A stretch of DNA of 15,997 bases from CBDULQ01 sp965368115 (GTDB lineage: Bacteria > Pseudomonadota > Gammaproteobacteria > SZUA-229), in contig CBDULQ010000066.1 in NCBI GenBank assembly GCA_965368115.1, positions 1 through 15,997 on the forward strand, given 5' to 3'. The notes under the pieces are model-generated. The model was given only the letters and a program-made list of their open reading frames with translations. It was not told the DNA's origin and made no database searches. The position numbers were made by a program, and so were the translations under genes. Positions within the stretch are counted from its first letter, which is position 1. Each line of letters opens with the position of its first letter. Below, one piece after another: positions 5,301 through 11,713 of the stretch.

Positions 5301-5325
5301 ATATGACATGTTGTAACAAGTTAAC
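5301..5325 (+). promoter_or_regulatory. GntR operator candidate (site 2)
   Basis: TGACATGTTGTAACAAGT (5304-5321) matches the motifs at 3629-3646 and 10780-10797 at 13 invariant positions (consensus TRACATGTYRTAAYAWGT). It contains TTGTAACAA, an odd palindrome, and runs into GTTAAC. It lies about 40 bases before the binding-protein start, where a regulator would control the whole transport operon. The promoter boxes here are unclear (TTGGCA at 5268-5273 is a possible -35). Confidence 0.55.
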
Positions 5326-5365
5326 TCATCAAAACGGGCTGACATAAAAACGCGAGGAAATGGTT

Positions 5366-6739
5366 ATGAAGAAACGAATTGTCGCATTGCTAACACTGAT
5401 GGTGTCCTGCTCGGGGGTATCCGCCGAGACCATCCGTATTGCAATCGGTCATCAGAGTAAGTGCACCGACACCTACACCGCAGGCATTATTGTTAAAGAA
5501 CTCAAATTGATCGACAAGTACCTCCCCAGAACCGGTAAATACAAAGACGCTGAATACGAATACAACTGGAAAGACTACGCGTCCGGTTCGCCGATCACCA
5601 ATCAGATGATGGCCAACAAGCTCGACTTCGGTGTTATGGGTGATTACCCGCTGATCGTCAATGGCGCCAAGTTCCAGGAAACCAATAGCCTCGAGTCACT
5701 TTACATCGCCGGTACCGGTTACAACGTGAAAGGTTCAGGTAACGCCATCGTGGTGCCGGTCAAATCCGATGTATTCGAACTGGAAGACCTGAAAGGCAAA
5801 ACCATTTCCGTGCCGGTTGGTAGTGCTGCCTGGGGTATGACCCTGAAAGCGCTTCAGGACAAAGGCATTCGTGAACATGTCGAAATCAAGAACCAGAGTC
5901 CTTCGGTGGGTGCCGCCAATATTGCGCAGGGTAAGATCGACGCGCACGGTGACTTCTGTCCCTGGTCCGAAATCATGGAATTCCGCGGTACCGGCCGCAA
6001 GATCTTCGACGGTAGTGAAGCCGGCGTACCTTACCTGCACGGTGTAGTCGTGCGTAAGGACTATGCGGAGAAATATCCCGAAGTGGTCATCGCTTTCATG
6101 AAAGCGATTGTTGAAGCCGGTGACTGGGTACGCAAGGACCCGGTGATGGCTGCAACCAAACTGGAAGAGTGGACCGGTGTAGAGCGCGAAGTACAGTACC
6201 TGTATTTCAGCAAGGGTGGCGCATTGACGCTTGACCCGACTATCAAAGATGCCTGGGTCGATGCACTGAAATTCGATCACACGGTGCTGGTGAAAGAAAA
6301 AGCCATTCCGCCGCTGGATTTCAATGCCTGGATTACCGACAAGTACATCCGCCAGGCCTATAGCGAAATGAAACGTGATTACGAAGCGGATCTGACCTAC
6401 ACCCGGGACCCCAAGGCAGAAAACATGAAGCTGCCGCCGGCTGAAGTCTGGCATGCGGACAAGGGTATTATCAGCTACGACAGTGTTGCCGCCATGTTGG
6501 ATGATGCCGCCAAATTCAAGAAAGACGGCAAGCTGCGTGCATCCTATGTTTTCGATAACACCACCGGCCTGAAGATCTTCGCCAAGATTGCCTTCTACGT
6601 GAAAGATAAAGAGGGTAAATATGTGGCCTTCATGCGCAAGCCGGATGCCAGCGAGTTCGCTACGACATCCGGCGGCCAGCTGGTCGACAAAATCGAAACA
6701 TCAACAGGTGAATTCCTGCAACTGAGTTCCCTCAACTGA
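5366..6739 (+). CDS. ABC transporter substrate-binding protein with C-terminal NosL-like domain
   Basis: This 457-aa protein has signal peptide MKKRIVALLTLMVSCSGVSA with a likely cut after residue 20; LMVSC is a weak lipobox alternative. Residues 21 to about 330 form a NrtA/TauA/SsuA-type periplasmic binding fold: IRIAIGHQSKC, QMMANKLDFGVMGDYP, a LEDLKGKTISVP segment and GKIDAHGDFCPW. Residues about 360-450 look like NosL: ISYDSVAAML, ASYVFDNTTG, IFAKIAFYV, VAFMRKPDASEFATTSGGQ. NosL binds Cu(I) for nitrous oxide reductase assembly, but its CGM copper motif is absent here. ATG 5366 fits the GAGG ribosome-binding site better than ATG 5360. It is the first gene of the transport operon. The substrate is unknown; a sulfur or nitrogen oxyanion, sulfonate or copper-linked compound is possible. 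Confidence 0.82.
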   Translation: MKKRIVALLTLMVSCSGVSAETIRIAIGHQSKCTDTYTAGIIVKELKLIDKYLPRTGKYKDAEYEYNWKDYASGSPITNQMMANKLDFGVMGDYPLIVNGAKFQETNSLESLYIAGTGYNVKGSGNAIVVPVKSDVFELEDLKGKTISVPVGSAAWGMTLKALQDKGIREHVEIKNQSPSVGAANIAQGKIDAHGDFCPWSEIMEFRGTGRKIFDGSEAGVPYLHGVVVRKDYAEKYPEVVIAFMKAIVEAGDWVRKDPVMAATKLEEWTGVEREVQYLYFSKGGALTLDPTIKDAWVDALKFDHTVLVKEKAIPPLDFNAWITDKYIRQAYSEMKRDYEADLTYTRDPKAENMKLPPAEVWHADKGIISYDSVAAMLDDAAKFKKDGKLRASYVFDNTTGLKIFAKIAFYVKDKEGKYVAFMRKPDASEFATTSGGQLVDKIETSTGEFLQLSSLN

Positions 6740-6749
6740 TTGATGAGCT

Positions 6750-6796
6750 TCATTGGGTTCCGGCGGTTAGCCGCCGCCGGTTCTCCAATGATTTTT
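6750..6796 (+). terminator. Intercistronic terminator/attenuator
   Basis: TCATTGG (6750-6756) pairs with CCAATGA (6785-6791), with an inner CGGCGG-TTAG-CCGCCG hairpin (6761-6776). TTTTT follows immediately (6792-6796). It sits between the binding-protein stop and the permease start, where a leaky terminator commonly keeps binding protein in excess over membrane components. Confidence 0.72.
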
Positions 6797-6812
6797 CCAG
6801 CCGGGTAGAGCA

Positions 6813-7775
6813 ATGACATTGGAAAGCGCAAAACTAATTAAACAGGATGACCTGGATACGCCGGAGACGAATCCGGACGCCGCCAGCGACACGCAGGCGA
6901 CGGCACAGGTCAAGCCGATCAAGCAAGCGGATGCTGATTCCGCCACCGCGGAAACAGCCGTTATGAATACAAGACCTGCGGCCAGCACCGGTCGGCCCGC
7001 AAAAAAAGTGCCCTGGGATCGCTATGCGATTCGCGTTGCGGCGGTCATCGTGGCCGTTTTGCTCTGGCAGCTTGCATCGTCCACAGGGTTTAACTTTGTG
7101 ATCAATTTCGAGAACATTCCATCGCCACAAAAAGTGGGTGCACAGTTCGTTCACCTGCTGGGCACGGAAGAGTTCTATACCCACATCGTTGTCAGCCTTA
7201 AACGCATACTGATCGCTTTCACCATGGCCTCGGTGCTGGGTGTTATCGCCGGTATATTCATGGGGCGCTCACGTCTGGTCTATGACGTGCTCATGCCCTA
7301 TATCGAAATTTTACGACCGATCCCGGCCGTGGCCTGGATTCCGCTGTCCATTCTGATGTTGCCGACGGAAGAATCGAGCATCATCTACATCACTTTCCTC
7401 GGCGCTTTGTTCCCAGTGATTCTGAATACCATCCATGGCGTCGAGCAAACACCGGAAACGCTGGTAAGGGCGGCGCGTTCACTGGGAGCGAATAATCGCG
7501 CCATCATGTGGCATGTGATTCTGCCCGGCGCCTTGCCCAGCATCATGGCGGGTCTGGCGATTGGCATGGGTGTGTCCTGGTTCTCGCTGCTGGCCGGCGA
7601 GATCATCAGCGGTCAGTACGGTATCGGTTACTTCACCTGGAACTCCTACACACTCGTGGAATACCCGAACATCATTATCGGCATGCTGACAATCGGTGGC
7701 CTGGGTACCTTGTCTACCTGGCTTGTAAAGCAGGCGTCCAAGCCGGCACTTCGCTGGCAGAGTTCGGAGCATTGA
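6813..7775 (+). CDS. ABC transporter permease, TauC/SsuC/NrtB type
   Basis: This 320-aa inner-membrane permease has a BPD_transp_1 domain at about 75-315 with six predicted helices. The cytoplasmic EAA loop is clear (RAARSLGANN, then HVILPGALPSIMAG, about 219-247) and docks with the ATPase. IEILRPIPAVAWIPLSI (164-180) is typical of the taurine/nitrate/sulfonate subfamily. Residues 1-65 form a non-conserved acidic and alanine-rich extension that should lie in the cytoplasm; family members usually start near residue 65. The ribosome-binding site before ATG 6813 is weak, so an internal start (for example ATG 6963) is possible. One base separates the stop from the next start, showing translational coupling. 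Confidence 0.9.
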   Translation: MTLESAKLIKQDDLDTPETNPDAASDTQATAQVKPIKQADADSATAETAVMNTRPAASTGRPAKKVPWDRYAIRVAAVIVAVLLWQLASSTGFNFVINFENIPSPQKVGAQFVHLLGTEEFYTHIVVSLKRILIAFTMASVLGVIAGIFMGRSRLVYDVLMPYIEILRPIPAVAWIPLSILMLPTEESSIIYITFLGALFPVILNTIHGVEQTPETLVRAARSLGANNRAIMWHVILPGALPSIMAGLAIGMGVSWFSLLAGEIISGQYGIGYFTWNSYTLVEYPNIIIGMLTIGGLGTLSTWLVKQASKPALRWQSSEH

Positions 7776-7776
7776 T

Positions 7777-8430
7777 ATGTACGCAAGAATACTGATCAAC
7801 GAAATTCGCCAGCACTGGATCATGTTTCTCGGCATCAGTATCGGCTTTGTGGTGATGTACTACGGCAGCCTGTTGCTACTCACCATGCTGCGTTTCGGCG
7901 AGATTCCGAACTATGTGGAGTTCTATGACATTTTCAAAATCTATGCCGGCATTTTCGAAGGTACGCCGTCGCTCAGCGATGCACTGATGATCCTGAAAGA
8001 CGAAGCCTGGATCGAAACCGGTTATAAAAATCCGGATTACTACGGCGTTGCGACCTGGAGCTACATGCTGATTCCACCGAAGATGTTGCTGGTGTTATTG
8101 CTTGGTATGTTGCTCGGCGTGTTCAGTATCCTGGTGACTTCGAAACGCAAGGCTTGTGCACGAGGTGTGGATAAAAAAATGGTCGCTGCTGCAGGTGTGG
8201 GTTCTTCACTGGTCTGCCTGACCAGTGCGACCCTGACCTGGGTGGTGTGTTGTGCGACGCCGTCCTGGGTGGTGGCCCTGGCCATGCTCGGTATGAACGC
8301 CTCACTGGCCCTGTTCCTGGAACCGCTGGGGCAGGTGATGATGTTGCTGGGGCTGGGCATTATGTTTGCCATCATCATTGTGCAACTGCGCCAGATGGCT
8401 GCCTATAAAACACACGAGCATCATTCCTGA
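7777..8430 (+). CDS. Small polytopic membrane protein with vicinal cysteines
   Basis: This 217-aa protein belongs to no family I can name. Hydrophobic segments lie at about 14-38, 95-120, 140-162 and 163-205 (probably two helices in the last). Between the first and second is a soluble, tyrosine-rich loop (41-92). Cysteines are few and grouped: C127, C147 and the vicinal pair C158-C159 in WVVCCATPSW, inside or beside a membrane segment, followed by an alanine/methionine-rich helix. The C-terminus is histidine-rich (KTHEHHS). Vicinal cysteines in a membrane helix resemble MerT-type metal carriers, but the resemblance is local. It starts one base after the permease stop, so it is probably an accessory or second membrane subunit of the transporter. 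Confidence 0.85.
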   Translation: MYARILINEIRQHWIMFLGISIGFVVMYYGSLLLLTMLRFGEIPNYVEFYDIFKIYAGIFEGTPSLSDALMILKDEAWIETGYKNPDYYGVATWSYMLIPPKMLLVLLLGMLLGVFSILVTSKRKACARGVDKKMVAAAGVGSSLVCLTSATLTWVVCCATPSWVVALAMLGMNASLALFLEPLGQVMMLLGLGIMFAIIIVQLRQMAAYKTHEHHS

Positions 8431-8462
8431 AATTAGACTGATAACAGACGAGAGATAGACGC

Positions 8463-9329
8463 GTGCTGAATGTAAAAGAAGACATCGATCATCAGGCCGA
8501 CATGCCGCCGCTGGGTGCGCCCCGTATGCAACAGCATAAACCCTCCCAGGGACGTATCGTCATCGACGACGTTTCGGTGAGGTTTCCCGGCGGTGCGGTT
8601 GCGGTCGAGGGCGCCTGCCTGACCGTGGAGCCAGGTGAATTCATCTGCCTGCTGGGTCCTTCCGGTTGCGGAAAATCGACCCTGATGAATACCGTTGCCG
8701 GTTTCGTTCAACCCACTAGCGGTCGGGTTAGTGTCGACGACAGGGTCATCGAAAAACCCGGCTTCGATCGCGGCATGGTATTCCAGCATCATTCGTTGTT
8801 TCCCTGGAAAACCGTTCGCGACAATATTGCGTTCGGACCGCTGATGGCGAACAAGGGCAAAAACGAAGCGATTAGTATCGCGCGAACCATGCTTGGTATG
8901 GTCGGGCTGAGTGCGTATGAAAATCGTTACCCGGGTGTGCTGTCCGGTGGAATGAAACAGCGTGTGGGTATTGCACGTGCACTGGCCAACTATCCCAATG
9001 TATTGCTGATGGACGAACCCTTCGGTGCACTGGATGCGCAGACTCGCACCATGATGCAGGAGAATCTGCTGCAGATCTGGGGCGAATTCGGTATCAGTGT
9101 GATTTTTGTAACCCACGACATCGATGAAGCCGTATTTCTTGCCGATCGTGTGGTGGTGATGAGTGCTAGCCCCGGCCGGCTGATTGCGGATATCAAGGTC
9201 GATCTGCCACGACCGCGTGAACCGGACATGGTGACGTCGGATGTATATATCCAGACCAAGCGCCAGTGTCTGGACCTGATTCGAGAAGAATCCTTACGCG
9301 CCTTCGAACAACAGGGTGACAAGGGTTAA
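8463..9329 (+). CDS. ABC transporter ATP-binding protein, TauB/SsuB/NrtD type
   Basis: This 288-aa protein has Walker A GPSGCGKST (65-73), Q-loop Q108 in MVFQHHSLFPW, signature LSGGMKQR (160-167), Walker B LLMDEPFGALDA (181-192) and H-loop H218 in VTHDIDEAVFLADR. All catalytic residues are present, and the sequence fits the nitrate/sulfonate/taurine ATPase subfamily. It energises uptake through the permease encoded upstream. The GTG start at 8463 has GAGAG about eight bases ahead; the first 30 residues are a non-conserved extension, so a later start is conceivable. The SCO gene follows after nine bases. Confidence 0.93.
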   Translation: MLNVKEDIDHQADMPPLGAPRMQQHKPSQGRIVIDDVSVRFPGGAVAVEGACLTVEPGEFICLLGPSGCGKSTLMNTVAGFVQPTSGRVSVDDRVIEKPGFDRGMVFQHHSLFPWKTVRDNIAFGPLMANKGKNEAISIARTMLGMVGLSAYENRYPGVLSGGMKQRVGIARALANYPNVLLMDEPFGALDAQTRTMMQENLLQIWGEFGISVIFVTHDIDEAVFLADRVVVMSASPGRLIADIKVDLPRPREPDMVTSDVYIQTKRQCLDLIREESLRAFEQQGDKG

Positions 9330-9338
9330 ACGAAAAGT

Positions 9339-9989
9339 ATGAACATGAACGTATTGTATGACCACACAATCGGCCGGAGTGCGGCGATCCTTGCGATCGT
9401 CGCCGTGCTGATCCTCGGTTGCAGTACGCAAACTGAAAGCGACATGCCGGAATCGATTCGCGATGTTGCTCTGGAAACACCGATCGCTCTGGCAGATGTG
9501 AAACTGCTGGATGATCAACAACAGCCGGTGACGCTGGAAAATTTTACCGGTCACTGGACCCTGGTGACCTTCGGTTACACCCATTGCCCGGATATCTGTC
9601 CGGCGACTCTGTCGCAGATCGGCATGCTGTACAAGCTGGTGCAACAGGATGGTGTAAAGGATCTACCCAGGGTGTATTTCGTCAGTGTCGATCCGCAGCG
9701 CGATGCTCTGGAATACCTGGGTGAATACACCCGTTATTTCAACACAGCGTTCATCGGTATCAGTGGTGACCAGCAGGCGTTGAAAAATTTCGAAGACCAG
9801 TTTGGTGTGTTTCATCGATATGAGAAACAGTCGGGCTCGGAAAATTATCTGGTGGATCACAGTGCGGATATTTTCCTCGTCGATCCACAGGCGCGTATCG
9901 TGGCGAGCTTTCAGCCGCCGATGAATTTACGTCAGGTTGCCGATCTGTATGCGGGGTTTGTTGATTATTATGCCGGGAAACAGAGTTGA
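9339..9989 (+). CDS. SCO1/SenC-family copper-binding lipoprotein
   Basis: This 216-aa protein starts with a hydrophobic helix ending in LILGC (C28), a lipobox, so it is probably anchored to the outer face of the inner membrane. The thioredoxin-fold core has the SCO metal motif C83-P-D-I-C87 in YTHCPDICP, and the conserved ligand H174 in VDHSADIFL. SCO proteins bind copper and metallate the CuA site of cytochrome oxidase or related enzymes, or act as thiol reductants. It sits between the ABC ATPase and a cytochrome c, not beside oxidase genes, so its client is more likely a periplasmic enzyme of this pathway. ATG 9345 is an alternative start. Confidence 0.92.
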   Translation: MNMNVLYDHTIGRSAAILAIVAVLILGCSTQTESDMPESIRDVALETPIALADVKLLDDQQQPVTLENFTGHWTLVTFGYTHCPDICPATLSQIGMLYKLVQQDGVKDLPRVYFVSVDPQRDALEYLGEYTRYFNTAFIGISGDQQALKNFEDQFGVFHRYEKQSGSENYLVDHSADIFLVDPQARIVASFQPPMNLRQVADLYAGFVDYYAGKQS

Positions 9990-10734
9990 TGAACTTGTTG
10001 ATCGCGATACTTTGTCAGCGACACGCCACTGGTTGTGGCGAGGTGGTCTGCTGTGGGGTGCATTCATCATGATGAACAGTATCGAACTGCGTGCCGACAC
10101 CATCGACAACAGCGGCCAGGAGCCTTATGAGCAATGCGGTTACTGCCACGAATACGACGGTAATACGGTGATGGCAGATTTTCCGCGCCTGGCGGGACAG
10201 TGGCCGGCGTATCTGCGAAAACAGTTACATGATTTCAGGGCGAAGCGTCGCATCAGTTCGCATATGAACCCGACCGCAGAACTGCTCAGTGACGAAGACA
10301 TCGAGTCGGTTGTGGCTTATTTCAACAGCCAGCTGCCGCGTGCAAAACAGTTACCGGCGCAGAACGAAAACGATGCGCAGCATGCCCGGCGCCTGTTTAC
10401 CCATGGTGATACACAACGCGGTTTGCCGGCCTGTATCGAATGCCATGGCGACCAGGGTCAGGGCAGGGCGCAACCGCTGGCACCGAACATTGCCGGTCAA
10501 CAACCGGATTATCTGCAACGCCAGCTGAACAACTTCCGCGCCGGCGAACGTAGTAACGACCCAAACGCTCGCATGCGTCAGGTTGCGGCGCTGTTGACGG
10601 ATCACGAGATCGTCATTCTGAAGGATTTTCTGGCGCGTATGCAGCCGGTGAAAGCGCCTGCGCAAACCGTATCCGGCGCGGCTGAATCGAATCTTAATTT
10701 AACCCGAAACACAACGGCGCAGACAAAACATTAA
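9970..10734 (+). CDS. Di-haem c-type cytochrome, cytochrome c4-like
   Basis: This 254-aa protein has two CxxCH haem sites, C56-GY-CH60 and C155-IE-CH159, in two similar domains. M99 (SHMNPTAELLS) and M202 (ARMRQVAALL) are the likely axial ligands; this spacing is that of cytochrome c4. Residues 20-42 form a signal or anchor segment (HWLWRGGLLWGAFIMM). The haem domains place it in the periplasm. The frame is open to 9937 inside the SCO gene; ATG 9970 gives a sensible signal peptide and a 20-base overlap with SCO, indicating coupling. It likely accepts electrons from a periplasmic oxidation and passes them to a terminal oxidase. Confidence 0.9.
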   Translation: MPGNRVDELVDRDTLSATRHWLWRGGLLWGAFIMMNSIELRADTIDNSGQEPYEQCGYCHEYDGNTVMADFPRLAGQWPAYLRKQLHDFRAKRRISSHMNPTAELLSDEDIESVVAYFNSQLPRAKQLPAQNENDAQHARRLFTHGDTQRGLPACIECHGDQGQGRAQPLAPNIAGQQPDYLQRQLNNFRAGERSNDPNARMRQVAALLTDHEIVILKDFLARMQPVKAPAQTVSGAAESNLNLTRNTTAQTKH

Positions 10735-10752
10735 GTCTGCATAAACAATAAC

Positions 10753-10797
10753 TTGTACTGATCAGGTGAAGCCCTATAATGACATGTCATAACATGT
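10753..10797 (+). promoter_or_regulatory. gntR promoter with operator candidate (site 3)
   Basis: TATAAT (10775-10780) with TTGTAC (10753-10758) 16 bases upstream forms a good sigma-70 promoter. ATGACATGTCAT (10779-10790) is a perfect palindrome overlapping the end of the -10 box. A second half-site, AACATGT, follows at 10791-10797. This placement is that of a negatively autoregulating operator. Confidence 0.65.
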
Positions 10798-10814
10798 AGA
10801 TACAGGTACCGATT

Positions 10815-11567
10815 ATGAGCACAGATCGTAAACAGTTTTCACCTCTCAGTAATGGTTCGTTACAGCCCCTGTATATCCAGATCAAGGAGGCGATCAAACA
10901 GCGCATCCTTGATGGGGATTACGCCGCCCACGAACGCCTGCCGTCGGAATCGGAGCTGATGAAAGTGTTCGGTGTCAGCCGCATCACCGTACGCCAGGCG
11001 TTAAGGGATCTGCATAGCGACGGCATGGTGTTCAGCGTGCAGGGAAAGGGCACTTTCGTATCCAAACCGAAAGCAGTGCAGGACGTGCAACGGCTGCAGG
11101 GTTTCGGTGAGGCGATGGCGCCGAAAGGTTATGAAACATCGGCGCGAGTGATCAGCGTAAGTGAAACCCGGGCCAGCCAGGAAGTGGCGGAAGCGCTGGA
11201 TATCACGCGCAACGTCAAGGTCGTCGAACTGAAACGGGTGCGTTTTCTGAATCGCGAACCCATTTCCATCGACCACAGTTTCTTCCCGCTGGACATCGGT
11301 CAGAAACTGCAGGCCCGCGACCTGACACAGGATGTCTTTCCGCTACTGGAAAACGAATTCGGCGTTCTGCTGAGTCATGCGGATTTGCAGATCGAAGCGA
11401 CCGCGGCCAGTGAAGAACAGGCGAGTTTTCTCAACATCGACGTCAATCGGCCGGTGTTGAAGATCAAACGCCTGGTGTTCAACCAGCAGGGTAAGCCGGT
11501 GGACTTCGAATATCTGTTTTATCGCGGTGATGCTTTCCAGTATCACCTGCGCGTAGACAGAAAATAG
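10815..11567 (+). CDS. GntR-family regulator, HutC/UTRA subfamily
   Basis: This 250-aa protein has an N-terminal winged helix (16-80) with LPSESELMKVFGVSR, ITVRQALRDL and the wing GKGTFVSKP, the GntR signature. Residues about 95-245 form a UTRA ligand-binding domain (RVRFLNREPISIDHSFFP, and RLVFNQQGKPVDFEYLFYR near the end). HutC-type regulators are usually repressors released by a pathway metabolite. Three related 18-bp palindromic sites in the region, including one in its own promoter, make it the likely controller of the permease, the transport operon and itself. AGGT seven bases before ATG is an acceptable ribosome-binding site. The ligand is unknown. Confidence 0.93.
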   Translation: MSTDRKQFSPLSNGSLQPLYIQIKEAIKQRILDGDYAAHERLPSESELMKVFGVSRITVRQALRDLHSDGMVFSVQGKGTFVSKPKAVQDVQRLQGFGEAMAPKGYETSARVISVSETRASQEVAEALDITRNVKVVELKRVRFLNREPISIDHSFFPLDIGQKLQARDLTQDVFPLLENEFGVLLSHADLQIEATAASEEQASFLNIDVNRPVLKIKRLVFNQQGKPVDFEYLFYRGDAFQYHLRVDRK

Positions 11568-11656
11568 CGACACTCAGGGCTCGATGTGTCGTTGCAGCGT
11601 AATCGTTCGTCAGAATTACAGTACGCACGATTGCATAACAGGGATGTGAATATTGT

Positions 11657-11678
11657 TCTGTCCGAGGATTCGGGCAGA
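11657..11678 (+). promoter_or_regulatory. Inverted repeat in the leader of the flavoprotein operon
   Basis: TCTGTCCGA and TCGGGCAGA (one G-U pair) form a 9-bp stem with loop GGAT, 35 bases before the flavoprotein start. No T-tract follows, so it is more likely an operator or an mRNA-stabilising hairpin than a terminator. It does not match the GntR-type motif. A further CGACAC/GTGTCG pair (11568-11591) overlaps the gntR 3' end. Confidence 0.4.
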
Positions 11679-11713
11679 GACATCAGGATCACGACTCAAA
11701 ATAGGTGAAAACA

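Larger units (their letters stand above)
4928..5359. other. 432-base gene-free interval with regulatory elements
   Basis: No credible gene is seen here. A GC hairpin, GCGCGGG/CTCGCGC (4958-4975), followed by a T-rich stretch (4979-4990), may be a weak terminator for the upstream pair. The middle (about 5000-5260) is AT-rich without recognisable structure. The right end carries operator-like site 2 and the ribosome-binding site of the binding-protein gene. The short ORF at 5132-5347 has atypical composition and no ribosome-binding site. Confidence 0.5.

Noticed and set aside
5132..5347. 71-aa ORF in the interval before the binding-protein gene
   Set aside because: No ribosome-binding site, Cys-rich random-looking composition, and it overlaps the operator-like site.
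5735..6454. 239-aa minus-strand ORF opposite the binding-protein gene
   Set aside because: Codon shadow of a strongly supported + strand gene; no recognisable domain.
9937..9969. Upstream start of the cytochrome gene
   Set aside because: It would extend the overlap with the SCO gene and place unneeded residues before the signal segment.
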